Translations under genes and position numbers: made by a program
In this document: piece by piece, positions 29,195 through 41,618 of the stretch
How the letters are laid out: each line of letters starts with the position of its first letter
Position numbering within the stretch: position 1 is the stretch's first letter
The notes under the pieces: model-generated
What the model saw: the letters and a program-made list of their open reading frames with translations, nothing else
The model's database searches: none
Told to the model about the DNA's origin: nothing
Origin: Rhizophagus irregularis
Taxonomy: Eukaryota; Glomeromycota; Glomeromycetes; Glomerales; Glomeraceae
DNA length: 64,000 bases
Direction: 5' to 3'
Assembly (NCBI RefSeq): GCF_026210795.1
Contig: NC_089458.1
Span: forward strand, 2,186,001-2,250,000

Positions 29195-30493
29195 TTACAT
29201 GTTTTTACAAGAAGTTAAATCAGATGGTATTCCTTGTTCATTAAGTTCCATGCCCGGTGCCAATTCATTTAGAATTTCTGGTGGTGGTTGCCCAAATTCT
29301 TGCAACTAAATTTGAATTTGTTAATATAGTCAATAAGTAAATTCCTTAAATATTACATTTAAAGTAATTACCTCTTGCATTAAATTTATAATGGCTTTAT
29401 TTTGTTGCTCATTGTTTCCGTCGAAATCTGGCGCGTCATATTTCTCGATGATTTTATTAATATATTCCGATTGTTTTTCGTAGCGCGCGTAATCCTCCGG
29501 CGGTACCTTGCCTTTGTTATCCTCGAGCCATTTTGGGTACTTAACAAAATCAATACCGCCATGACAATAGTAAAAGGATGCAGCGAAGACATCTTAGGTT
29601 GTTAATTTCAAAATAAAAATAACAAATATATAAAACAAGACAAATAACTAATGCTTCAAATAGTTGAATAAATCATTTCTTACCTTTTGTGCGAATTCTT
29701 TCATTGGTTCATATAAGTAATCTTTCGTCGCTAATGCTTCCATCATAGATTCTAACATTTTCTCCATTCCTCCACTACCAAACATTTCTTCAAAATCATT
29801 CTCTGCAAACCCAGACAAATTAGCCATGTTTTCTATCTGTTTCATCATTTCCATTATTTGGTCATTCGATCCGTCTATAATTTCAGCCTTTCATATATAA
29901 GATAGAAATGTATAATTAGAATGATTTAAAGATAAAAATAAAATATGGTTCATTAACAATATTCGTACATCAAGTTGTTCCGAACTATTTTGTAATTTAT
30001 TCATTGTTTGATTGATTTTATCCTGGAACGAGGTTCCATTGGATTCTACGGTGGATCTTCCGGTATTATCAAAATCAGTTCCATTTAAATTATCCTCATC
30101 CACTTCCCCAAAATTTTTCATTAATCCTTGCATTGCTATGCTTAATTCATTTTCATCAAATTCTTTGACAAAATCTTCCATATCAGCAGTAAGTAGTTTT
30201 ACATATTCATCGTCCAGTTGTGAAGGTAGATCAGCCTGGTCTCTGCTTTTATCAGGTGATATATTCAAAGAAGGAAACGTGGTTGTAGAGGAGCCCGATG
30301 GGGGTAATTTCGTAGACTGTGAGGAAGAATAGTCGTCCAGTGCCTCTGATAAAATAGTCTCAAAAAATTAACTTAGAAGCCGAAATGGAGTTCTGCTTGT
30401 ATTTCAACATAAAGACTAACCATCAAGGAGTTCGTCCAAATCGTCTGTTTCGTCTGCTTCATCAACAGTAACTCTCTTATCTTCAGAAGCCAT
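29195..30493 (-). CDS. PEX19: Peroxisomal membrane protein import receptor PEX19
   Basis: Cytosolic chaperone and import receptor for peroxisomal membrane proteins. Exons 30421-30493, 29969-30345, 29684-29887, 29372-29539 and 29195-29305. Starts MASEDKRVTVDEADETDDLD, with an acidic N terminus and DELLDEALDDY. The middle has FVKEFDENELSIAMQGLMKN. The helical C domain has EEMFGSGGMEKMLESMMEAL, DYLYEPMKEFAQKYPKWLE, PEDYARYEKQ and FGQPPPEILNEL. The C terminus ends SCKNM, so CKNM is a CaaX farnesylation box in the place where PEX19 proteins carry one. Divergent from PUS4, about 90-110 bp between start codons. Joins are all in frame. Confidence 0.94.
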
Positions 30494-30603
30494 AACGTTT
30501 AGTTTTTTCACGCAAAGTCTGATAGAAGCCTAATTGATTTTTGTATCATATTCATGTGATTTTATAAAACGTGCTTGCATGCATGTACTATTTTGATTCC
30601 ACA

Positions 30604-31566
30604 ATGATGATCCCACACGGCCTTTTTGCAATAAATAAACCAAGAGGACTATCTTCGGTTACCATATTAAATAAGATTAAAAAGCTTCAAACGAAAAACA
30701 AATTAAAATTAGGCCACGGTGGAACTTTAGACCCTTTAGCAAGTGGAGTACTAGTAATTGGTGTAAATGACGGGTGTAAAAGACTGCAAGAATATATTAA
30801 TTGCAATAAGGTTTTTGATTTCGCTTCTTGATAATCAACTTACTTTGGTTCTATTTTCATATATATACATGTATATATATATTTTAAGACATACGAAGCA
30901 ATTGGAATACTTGGACTCGCTACGGATACCTATGATTCTGAAGGTAAAATCATAGCTACTGGGCCAACAAAACATATTACTAAAGAATATATTTCGCAAA
31001 TAATTTCTAAATTTACGGGAGATATCATGCAAGTTCCACCACTGTAAGCCTTGTAAACCTTATATGGATTTGGAAATACTCTTTTATGAAGAATTCAATT
31101 GACTTATTATTCTAAACAAAGGTATTCTGCTCTAAGAATGGAAGGTCGACGTCTCTACGAATATGCGCGCGAGGGACTGTCTCTTCCAAAAGATTTACAA
31201 CCTCGATCTGTTAGAATCAATTCTTTATCCTTGTTAAATTTTATGACAAATGGTACAGTTCAAGTTCCGAAAATTGAAAATTATACTACAAATATGAATT
31301 ATTGTAAAAATATTAAACAAGCGAAAAATTTACAAGAGGCCGTTTCTGCAGCGTCTTACCCGACTTTCAAAATTCGTGTGGAATGTGGAAGGGGAACTTA
31401 TATTAGGTCATTAGTTCATGACATAGGGAAAGAGCTTGGAAGCGCTGCATATGTTGTCGAATTGATAAGAATTCAGCAGGGAAATTTTATATTAAAGGAG
31501 AACACTCTCGAATGGGATGAATGTTCGAATTTAAATAATATCTTTGAAGCTTTAAATAAAAATTAG
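30604..31566 (+). CDS. PUS4: tRNA pseudouridine-55 synthase, Pus4/TruB family
   Basis: Makes pseudouridine 55 in the tRNA T-loop. Exons 30604-30810, 30889-31043 and 31122-31566. The protein opens with GLFAINKPRGLSS, has GHGGTLDPLASGVLVIGV with the catalytic Asp of the TruB family, then ATDTYDSEGK, VPPLYSALRMEGRRLYEYAR (split by intron 2), RVECGRGTYIRSLVHDIGKE and VELIRIQQGNF. These match yeast Pus4 in order. The start is 30604 (MMIPHG) or an in-frame ATG at 30583 adding seven residues. I favour 30604 because family similarity begins right after it. Complete. Confidence 0.93.
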
Positions 31567-31882
31567 TACTAACAAAATGTAGATTCAAAGTATGAAAATA
31601 AAAATTTTAATGTGACTTATTCACTTTAGACATTTTTATTTATTTAAGAGCGTTATTAAATTTTGTGGTAGTGTGGATTAATTTTTCTTTACATACAATC
31701 TATTCTCAGGATTCATATATATATGTATATATATTACTTATTACAGATCTTAGCCAACAAACTATCTATTTAAAATGCTGTGAACAGTGGTAGAGTTTTT
31801 TAAAAAAACTAAAATTCTCTGAACTAGGATCCATTCAATCAAATCTATGATATTATTATTAGTTAACTAAATTATTATAAGC

Positions 31883-32759
31883 CTAATACTTAAAGAAATA
31901 TTTTTTTGCCAAAGTCCATGTTCCTGCAGTAGCCGCACAAATTACTGAAGCAGTACCTGCTGCCCTTAAACCAGCTAATAATTAAATAAAATTATACGTA
32001 AATTATATTAATTCGAAGAATTATATCATACTAAGGATTGGACTTATTTTCAGATTAAAGTTGATTTATTATAGAAAAATTCAAAGCAATATATTCAAGA
32101 TTTTGTAGAGAAATAAATACCTGTAGATTTAAAGAGCAATCCTATTAATGCTCCAGATGCAATACTATTTACTGAATCATGTTTTCCTCTTATACTACCA
32201 ATAGTACCATTGATGGTATTGTACCCCATGGCTATTAATAGTAATCGAAATTGAATAAAGAATAAATTACATTAAATATTTTCAATTAGTTAATTCGACT
32301 TACCAAGAATTCCGCAAGAATTTCCAATAAATGGTCCTCGTCGAGTAACAGAATTAAGGATTGTGTTTAAACGCAATTTAAAATTGGGTGAATGTCCATG
32401 AAGACCTTCCATTAAACCCCATACTCCACCAAAAGTTAAACCTGGACAAAGACAATTATGTGGTTTACAAATTAAGGAGAGCATAAAAAAAGCTAGAGAA
32501 TTTAAACCATACCGGCCAAATATGTCGTTCCTGTACCATAACATAGGTCATCAAATCCCCCTCGACTAGGGAGGGCTCCTGGTGTGACTACTTGTTCATC
32601 AAGTCTCAAATAATCAACAGCACCAAGACCAGCAATTTCTCTTAGTTGACCTGGTCCTAAATTCACTCTTGCTAAGAAATCCGATACTGCCACTGGATCT
32701 GTGCCGAATTGATTTGGTGAAGATTGGTAATCATAAGTGTTTGATGAAAAGGAAGACAT
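31883..32759 (-). CDS. TIM23: Mitochondrial inner membrane translocase subunit Tim23
   Basis: Channel subunit of the TIM23 presequence translocase. Exons 32513-32759, 32304-32441, 32121-32231 and 31883-31974. The N-terminal intermembrane-space part has YDYQSSPNQ and YLRLDEQ. The membrane domain starts DDLCYGTGTTYLAGLTFGG and continues GLMEGLHG, LNTILNSVTRRGPFIGNS, INGTIGSIRGKHDSVNSIAS and GLLFKSTAGLRAAG, the Tim17/22/23 pattern of four glycine-rich helices. About 195 residues. The presence of the hydrophilic N terminus and of RGKHDS separates it from Tim17 and Tim22. Confidence 0.94.
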
Positions 32760-33189
32760 TGTGTGTCAATTTTTTTTTGCTTATTCAACATCTATAAAAA
32801 TTTTCTAGTCATATGACTGCCTGGCAGTTCATTGATTATCTATGAATAATAAATTCCGCAGTTCCGTGATTTGATTTATTGTTATACAAGCACCGCCTGC
32901 GTAGCACACTAATGCACTAATGCCATATACGATTTTTTATATATATTTAATTATTTTATCTGTCCATCCCGCTCAGCCAGAGTTGTAATTTTTTTTTCTA
33001 CATTACATATATGGAATTATAATATAAGAAACACTTATTATACGCTAGTGAGTACGTCACTTAGATACATATAAAGAAAACATATAAAATTACTAAGCCG
33101 CTAAAAAAGTCTCTGCTGCTACTTGTAATGATTAAAAGAGGGGCGGTGAGCCCGGGACTTTTGTTTCTTTATATACATATTATATTATT

Positions 33190-36100
33190 ATGGAACCAAA
33201 TGCTTCAAACCCTTCAATGGGGAAGGAAACTCATGTTGTTGATGATGGTTCTCTTAATGTAAGTTTATTTCAAAAACCTTTACACCTTGATTGAAACAAA
33301 GTTTTTCAAGATATCACTTTGTTATATTAAACTTTATAATAAAAAGAGAAGTAAGCAAGTTTATTTCTCTCACAAAAGGTTAAGTGTGTGTAGTAAAGGG
33401 TTTTTTTTTTCGTTGAAACAACTATTTACTGCGGAAGGTTAATATCTTACGTACAATATCACGTGATTTCAACAAAACCTGATTTATTAATTCTTTTGTT
33501 TGAACCACTTTTATTTTTATTTAATTTAGTTGAAAATAAAGGAACTTCGAATAAAGGCGGAAGAAGCTAAACAGCAAGAGTTGAAGTAATTTTCGCGTTT
33601 TTTTATGAGTTTTTAGTTACATATATGATTTGACGCGAGTTCATAACATATTTGTTTTTCAAATAGTGAGTTACGTGATAAACACGAGTCTGCATTGAGA
33701 CAATTGTTTTATTTGCTAAGTAAACCGGATAGTACAGAAACATACACAGAATTAATCGAAGATATCTCGAAAGTCGATCAGATTCTATTAAAGAATTATT
33801 TACAAAGTAATAAATTAGAAAAAAATTGGGAGGTTGATAAAAGGTTGGTTCATTTGTGTTACATGTATTTAGGCCGTGGGAAAATATAATTTTTTTTGGT
33901 GGCTTCGATTAATTGTAATTGTTTTGTGAAACAATATGAACGTAAAATTTTTAAGATAATCAAAATTATTTCAATTAGTATATTTTCAATTTCTCACATA
34001 ATTTCTTTAATAACATTTTTTTATTAGTTCGACAAAACCTGATAACATAACAACTCAAAGTATCACAACTTTAAGTATTGCTGAACAATCTCAAACTTCA
34101 CAACAAATAAATATTCAGTTTCCTATACAAAGTGACCAAACTATACAAACAAAGAAAAAGAGAGTCTCAATACCAACAGAAAGAATGGTAACTAGAGCTG
34201 TAAGCGGTGCAATAAACCCAAAGACCGTGGATGAAATATTAAAGGAAGCGGAGGTATGCATAAAACTCCTTCCAAATTTTTTTACAAAGTTTCTATTTAA
34301 TGTATCACTACCACCACCACTTTATATTTTTATAAAATACGGCAGCGTGGAAGCGGTCTTTCATCATCCTTGACTTCTCCTACTTCAGCCACAACACCTA
34401 GGATACCAGTAAGATTAAATATACCGCAAAGGAAGCAATCACTACAAAGAACAAATAATATTTTACTCTCAGAAGGAAGACATCTTTCATCATCTTCTAC
34501 GGGAAGAATTGATACGAATCTATCTCGATCTTTTGATAGGGAGACGATTATAATAAATTTCAACAATAATCCAGTATATAAATCGCTACAGCCCCCAAAG
34601 AAAGCTATTACAACTTCGGAATGGAGGGTATTTATATCGAGTAGAATCTTTATATATTTATCTATGTACATTATAACTAATTTTTTTTAAAAATAAGGTC
34701 GCAATTGAAGAAGTTAAATATGCTCGAGTAATTGAACGCATCGAGGAATTAAAACGACAAGGATTTTGGAGTCGTAAACAAATCGAGCCATTCAGAGATC
34801 CTCCGAGATACAAGACACACTGGGATTATTTACTTGAAGAGATGGTATGTAATGTTTTGAGGTAAATTATCGCAGTTTTCAGAAATGTGCGACCTCTTAA
34901 ATAGATCTGCAATAAAAATTAGCAATTAATCACATGATTTTTACAGGCTATTTTTGGGAGTTCGTACATCTCTGACAATTATAGATAAATTTTATTATTT
35001 TAAGAGAAGTCATATGATATCGTGATTAATTAATATATTATCTAATTTAGATTTGGATGCGGACTGATTTCAGGGAGGAAAGAAAACAGAAAATAAAAGC
35101 TGCGTATATATTAGCATTAGCGGTTCAAGATTGGCATATGACCGAAGACAAATCAATCGTATGCGTGAAGGTAACTACTTAAATAGTAATATTCGTTTAA
35201 ATATATTTATATTTGATCTTGATCTTGATTTTAATTTAGAGACGAATACCTGAAAAACGTCCGTTATTTTCATCTCCAACTTATACTCATGATGAAAATA
35301 ATAAATCAGATTCTACTACAATGGGTATGCAATAAGTTTGCTTATTGATTTTCGTACATTCAGTTTTTTTTGCTTATTTAGTTTAATATAAATAATATTA
35401 GATAATGATGAAATGAAAGGCAAGACAGAAGAATATAATACAAATGGGCATTTATCACAGGATAACAAATGGACATTACATACAGATGATGTAATGATAG
35501 ATGTAGAGTCTGTTGATGATGATTCATCACGAATTGATATCAATCAAGAAAATATAAAGGACAATGATTCAATAAAGATGCCACCCCCAATAGCACCTCA
35601 TGTTTTACAAAGTTTACGGCAAAAAGTTTTTAATTTACCGGAAGATGCACTTATATGTCGACTAGAAGGATCTGATCAACAAGTGTATGAAGTGGATTCA
35701 ATATTTCCGGATTTACCTGTGTATAAACCACCTGAACCTTCAGAAAATGATATCTATTTCGATGAAATTCATTGTTATAAAATTATGCCAATATCAAAAT
35801 GCTTGTGGCGAAAACCTCCGAAAGGTAAACGTAGTTAATAAATAATGTTATGTTTAAATAGAATTTTTTTTTTTTTTTAAGATAACTCTCTTGTTATAGA
35901 AAATCCCAATAAGAGACGCTATGAGAGTGAAGATCAACCACGTACCAAGAAAATTAAATTAGAAAGTGAAGAAGAATCAAATGAAAATCAATACGAGGAA
36001 TCGACTCGTGAGATCAATAATATTTTTATAACTTTAAATTTTCAATCAAAATCAATAATTCTCATTATTTTCTTACAATAATAGTGTTTACATCTCATGC

Positions 36101-37304
36101 AACTTCCGAACAACAAATTCAAATTCGCGTAACTGCACCTAAAAAAGACCAAGATTCAACCGCGATCTGGTATCCTGAAGATGATGAATTGTTGATGTCT
36201 TTAACAAAAAAATACCAGTATAATTGGGATTTGATAGCTGACGCGTGGAATTCGTCGAGAGGTTTGATTACTGGTTACGAAAGATCTCCCTGGGAATGTT
36301 ATGTGCGATGGACTCAAAAAGACGATATGTCCCAATTTATTATAAACCATTATAATGAAAATGTGAATGATGCTTCAACGGTTGAGATATTAACGGATAA
36401 TGCTAACGATGCAGCAGCTTTATCGTTAAATATGAGACCTAAACGAGAGATGCCGAAAAATATTCAAAAGCGTGACATTACCAAACCTCGTAGAAACTCT
36501 AGTTTAGCTGAAGCCATGAAAAAGGCAGCAAAGAAACGAGCTGATTCAAATCAAAAACAATGTGTGTATACAACGTGTTTTATTGTTTATTATTATGTAT
36601 TCTCACATAAATTTCGTTCAAATTTGATGTTTTGAATATAGTGCAAAACAGGAGAAGCCACGATCAGCCAACTCCCATTATGCATCATGTAATGACACCA
36701 ATTGAACTTAGTAAAATGAAATCCGATCAGGAGCGTCAACTTCAAACAGCCCTATTAGAACAACGTCAAGCCGCAGTCCTGGCTTTTCAAGGCCATAGGG
36801 TAAATTTTTTTTTTTTTTTGGATTTTATCATTTATCGTCCGATATTTAGAAATTTTATTGTTTTAGCAACAGCCGATGGTCATGAGACCTCAGGCTAACC
36901 CAGCAATGACCTATATTGCCGCTCAGACGAGACCTCCAACAGGAATGGCTACAAACCAACAATTACAAGCTTTCGTACAACAACAACGTGCAGCAGCAGC
37001 GATCGCTGTTCAACATCGTCATCACCCACAACAGATAACTCAATCCATGGCTCATGCAGCACAACATGCTCAGTTTTATAATCCACATTTCAGAAATCAA
37101 GCACATGCGCAACGAAACCAAGCAATATTACAAGGAGCTCACGCGTCAGTCATACCAAATCCAATTGTCCAACAGCAAATTGTTCAACAACAAGCTGCTG
37201 TTAGACAACAAGCGCAAATACCTCAACAAGCTGCCCAACAAACACAAAATATTCAACAAACACAAGAAAATGTAGTACCACAATCTCAACAACAACCAAA
37301 TTAA
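33190..37304 (+). CDS. EAF1: NuA4 subunit Eaf1/Vid21 (HSA and SANT protein)
   Basis: Scaffold of the NuA4 histone acetyltransferase complex. Exons 33190-33258, 33530-33585, 33667-33843, 34028-34253, 34346-34627, 34698-34844, 35051-35170, 35240-35324, 35402-35824, 35900-36007, 36085-36561, 36642-36799 and 36867-37304. An HSA domain lies across exons 6 and 7 (TSEWRVAIEEVKYARVIE, then HWDYLLEEMIWMRTDFREE and KIKAAYILALAVQDWH). Low-complexity acidic text follows. A SANT domain is at about 36160-36330 (IWYPEDDELLMSLTKKYQYN, WDLIADAWNSS, SPWECYVRW). The C terminus is rich in Q. This order is typical of Vid21/EP400-type proteins without the ATPase. The exon joins keep phase. It ends the gene island. 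Confidence 0.9.
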
Positions 37305-38055
37305 ATTATCTTCAATGAGTGACAATTATATCTTACTAAACAAACTTATTTGATTCCATCATTTAAGCATACTTAAATTATCCATAATAATATATACTTT
37401 ATTTTCTCTTTAGTATGATATTTACGATCATATGATGATAATTTTCTAGTATTAAACATATGTACATAATAAAATTTTAAAATATTTTAAATTTTGAATA
37501 AAAAGGGTTTGATTCAAATCTTTACGTGCAACTATATTCCATCCTTGCAAGTATGATAACTAATGTATACACTATCCTTAAATGGTAATTTCTGGCAATT
37601 TTGCCAAAAACTATTATTTTGTTCAAAAAATATTTCGCGATTTATTTATTAAATTTTATACATATTTATACTGATCTAAAATAATTCATTCATTAAATTT
37701 CTTTATAAATAAAATTTATTCTCGCATCTGCTACAACTTCATTTATTAGTATTTAAATTTAATTAAGTGTTAAAAATATATTGTAAAGTAAAACAAATAA
37801 AATATAATAACTTATTAAAAAAATATTTAATTTCACAAAAATAAATACAATAGTATTTAAGCTAGTTAATAAAAATTGATAGTATAAAAATAACTTTAAG
37901 ATAAAAAACAGTTATTGCTACATATTATTTAATTACAGATAATATATACAAGTAAGGAAATTTTTTAGAGAATATCATATTATAAAGTAATAAAAAAGAA
38001 GAAATAAAAGCAGAAAAAAAAGCAATAAAAAAAAATATATATATATGTGTAATGA
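37305..38055. other. AT-rich 3' flank of EAF1
   Basis: No gene seen. It marks the border between the gene island and the repeat block. Confidence 0.5.
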
Positions 38056-38056
38056 T

Positions 38057-39370
38057 TTTTTTTTTTTTTTTTGCTGCAGCACATATAGATATTTATTAAG
38101 ATTTTAAAAATAAGTTCATACAATACATGTAAAACTAACATAAATCCTAATTTAGTAAAAAACTACACCACCCGCTAACTTCAGCGAAGCAACCATGTGT
38201 GCACTGTTAGTAAAGGACTTAGGCTAGAGGAGTAAGTTCACCTTGAAGGTATCTTTTCTTAGAAGGATCCCTCCTCCCAGTTTACGCCCATGAGTGCCCC
38301 AAGAACTTACTGCTACTGCAGACGAAATCCATTTTGAACAAAATGAAATAAGAGGAGCAAAAACAATAAGTCAGGGGTAAAAAAAAAAAAAAAAAAATTT
38401 AAAAAAGGAAAACTAAAAAAAAAATTAGTATTCTACAGATACGAAGTCTACTATACTGTCTACCACAATTCTACATAGTCATCTAGGCCAAGCAGTCATC
38501 TCGTCAATTCTCAAGCCTTCTTAGTAGTGATCTAATTTCTGCTAACAATGTTAGTTTTCCAGATTCACCACCATCCAAACCTTTCTTCATATTCTTTAGA
38601 GTTGAGGATATGAATTTCTTTCTGATAGGTTTGTTCATCTTAATCTTATTATCTGTAGTATTTATTCCAACCTTGTTAGCCGAGTCTTGATTCTGCTTCT
38701 GATTTCAGCCACTTCTTGATGATCAATTACAACCTTTAGATAGTTGAGGCGAGAAGTACCTAGTCCAAACATTTTCATATTCTGGCAAGTTCAACTTGGT
38801 ATTCATAATTTTATTCAAATCAGCCTAATTTTCATAATATGTAATGAGCTTATGAGTACTTTTCTTCTAAACCACCTTAAAAGCTTTGCATCCCAAATGG
38901 GATATAGGTGATTGGAAAGGGTCTGTAGGATATAGTATTGAAGTGGTGATAGTTTCAGGTAAATCTTTCATCACAGCCTGAAATCATTCTTTTTCCTTTC
39001 TTTATTGAAGATTCTAGTTAGCAGGATACCAACGGACAGAGAGACCTCCTAAAGGAGCAGTTCAGACTCCGATTCTATGCGACATGCCCCACTCAAGCAG
39101 TCAATAGAGACATGATCGTTAAATATTTCTTCTGACGTTTCATCTTGAAAGCGATCACGTGACCCAATTTCTCAAGATACTGAAGAAGTTCGAGTTGAGC
39201 CCAGGTGGAGGGGATATCATATAAAATAATTTCCCGAATATTGCCCTTAAGTACTGGATCATATCCAATCATTACTGATTGTATTTCTTTTGGAGGAGTG
39301 CGTTGTTGTTTCTTCTTAGTAGGCTGAGCCTTACTATTAGACGCTGATCACTTAGCCACGTTAACTTTTT
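38057..39370 (-). mobile_element. LINE-like retroelement relic (ORF1-type) with poly(A)
   Basis: Minus-strand fragments read KMNKPIRKKFISSTLKNM with LLAEIRSLLRRLE (about 38640-38500), and TPPKEIQSVMIGYDPVLKGN followed by IREIILYDIPSTWAQLELLQ (about 39300-39170). After several stops, text like APLGGLSVRWYPA follows (about 39050-39020). This resembles the RNA-binding ORF1 proteins of Glomeromycotina LINE elements (recalled, not searched). A T-run at 38057-38075, which is a poly(A) tail on the minus strand, ends it. The direction of tail and reading agree. Heavily decayed. Confidence 0.45.
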
Positions 39371-39374
39371 GCCT

Positions 39375-40661
39375 ACATCAGGAAATTTTATAGCGCAAAA
39401 AATTGTGTAAGTTTATGATTTTGTAAGTTTACGAAAGTTTATGGCATAATATTTCAAAAAATTTCAAAATATTACGTAAGTTTACAATTTCATAAGATTT
39501 ATGTGATATTACGGTTAAAATATTACATAAGTTTTCAATATCGTAAGATTTATGCAATATTAAGGTCAAAATATTCTGCAAATTTACAAACCTGTAAACC
39601 TGCGTAATATTACAGTTGAAATATTTCAAAAATTTACGAAACTGTAAACCTGCGTAATATTACAATTAAAATATTTTGAAAATGTACGAGACTGTAAACC
39701 TGTGTAATATTACAGTTAAAATATTTCAAAAATTTACGAGACTGTAAACCTGCGTAATATTACAGTTAAAATATTTCAAAAATTTACGAGACTGTAAACC
39801 TGCGTAATATTATGGTTAAAATATTTCAAAAATTTACAAGACTGTAAACCTGCGTAATATTACAGTTAAAATATTTCAAAAATTTACGAAACTGTAAACC
39901 TGCATAATATTATGGTTAAAATATTTCAAAAATTTACGAGATTGTAAACCTGCGTAATATTACTATTCGATCGTTAAAGCTGCGTATGTAGTAGAACGTA
40001 TACAAGGGGCATGTGATACTATTGAATAATTAAAAATAATATAAACACCTTTTCTTTTATATAAACACCTTTTTTTAAGTTTGGGAAAGCAAATTTATTT
40101 TTATTTATGAATTTTTTATTATTTACAATTTTTATATTAAAAATTAAAGTAAATTCTAATTTTTATTATAACTTAATAAAAAAATACACATTTGATACTT
40201 GTTCGTTACTATTTTATAAAATAGTACCCAGGCTGTATGGTATGAATGTCAGTATTAGTCACAGCCCAAAAAAATGCGAGTCTTCAGCCGATATTTGGTA
40301 TAGATTGGACCCAACTACTCACTTAATAAATAATAAAAAAATAAAAATAATTATCTTTCACGATACGTAGGTAAGTTTCTCCTTGCCTTACGATCATCAT
40401 GCGTGACTAAAATTGATCAAATTTATCAAATTTAAAACATGAATGTAAATATTAATTATAAATTTTATTATAGTATAATTACCCAACCTCCCAAAATCTT
40501 GTTCTAAATTCACGATAATATTTTTAGCCGGTACGCATCTACAGCTATCATCCAGGATTACCATTACGATAAAGGACATAGTTCTAAATATCAAAATCAG
40601 TTTGAATATTTGATAAATACATTTAATTTATATAAATGTAATTTTATTTATTTACTTACAT
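39375..40661 (+). repeat. Tandem duplication, unit 1 (1.29 kb)
   Basis: Starts CATCAGGAAATTTTATAGCG and ends TTTATTTACTTACATG. It contains a 50-bp satellite array (39430-39965, about ten units of the type CTGTAAACCTGCGTAATATT plus ACAGTTAAAATATTTCAAAA and TTTACGAGA) followed by unique sequence with ATAGTACCCAGGCTGTA. The same order returns from 40662. No convincing gene. Confidence 0.75.
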
Positions 40662-41181
40662 GCATCAGAAATTTTATAGCGCAAAAAATTGCGTAAGTTT
40701 ACAATTTCGTAAGATTTATGTAATATTATGGTTAAAATATTACACAAGTTTTAGATTTATGCAATATTATGGTCAAAATATTTTGAAAATTTATGAAACT
40801 ATAAACTTGTGTAATATTATGGTTAAAATATTTCAAAAATTTACGAAACTGTAAATTTGCGTAATATTACGGTTAAAATATTTCAAAAATTTACGAGACT
40901 GTAAACCTGCGTAATATTACGGTTAAAATATTTTGAAAATTTACAAGACTGTAAATCTGTGTAATATTACGGTTAAAATATTTGAAAATTTACGAGACTG
41001 TAAATTTGTGTAATATTACGGTTAAAATATTTTGAAAATTTATAAGACTGTAAACCTGTGTAATATTACGGTTAAAATATTTTAAAAATTTACGAGACTG
41101 TAAACCTGTGTAATATTACGGTCAAAATATTTCAAAAATTTACAAGATTGTAAACCTGCGTAATATTACTATTCAATCATT

Positions 41182-41618
41182 AAAGCTGCCACTAAGGTTG
41201 CTTGCTGAAACCTTCTTAATAACTGCTGAAACCTATACAGAAAATGCCGAAACTATATTAAATCATATTAAAAATCCTGCCGAAACTTTACCAAAATGCC
41301 AAAACTCCTATTTGCCGAAACTGCCGAAACCCTGCCAAAACTATAGTAAACATATAGTAAAATCTTGCCAAAATTTATCGCAGAATTTTGGAGAGGTTTT
41401 GGCAAGCAACCTTAGCTGCCACACGTCAAATGATCAAAAATAGGCAAAAAAATGGCACAAATCGCATAAACTATTCACAAATTTGTATAAACTATTTACA
41501 AATAGTATAGGTTAATTCGTAAATAGCCAAAAACAGCCAAGAATAGCTAAAAATAGCCAAGAATAGCCACTGCTTTTCGCGCCATTTTTTTTGCCGATTT
41601 TTAGCATTTCGACCTGTG
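41182..41618 (+). mobile_element. CACTA-like MITE (CACAGGTC family), split by a hAT MITE
   Basis: Compared with duplication unit 1, an insert begins CAC..ACGTCAAATGATC and ends GCATTTCGACCTGTG. Its inverted ends CACACGTCAAATG and CACAGGTCGAAATG match. The 3-bp flank TGC is on both sides, as expected for CACTA/EnSpm insertions. The hAT MITE at 41193-41414 sits three bases inside its left end. Confidence 0.7.
41193..41414 (+). mobile_element. hAT-type MITE, 222 bp
   Basis: Ends TAAGGTTGCTTGCTGAAACC and, reverse complemented, TAAGGTTGCTTGCCAAAACC. Exact 8-bp duplication GCTGCCAC at 41185-41192 and 41415-41422. The interior is made of GCCGAAAC/GCTGAAAC motifs. Same family as 55039-55282 and the outer ends of 42048-44075. 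Confidence 0.88.

Noticed and set aside
29023-29244. Open frame in AT-rich DNA 3' of MTG1
   Set aside because: Low-complexity I/K/Y/N text, overlapping the antisense of the last PEX19 exon; no splice context or homology.
39430-41168. Regular 50-bp repeats as a CRISPR-like array
   Set aside because: There are no spacers: the whole 50-bp unit repeats with scattered substitutions, in a eukaryotic genome. It is a satellite.
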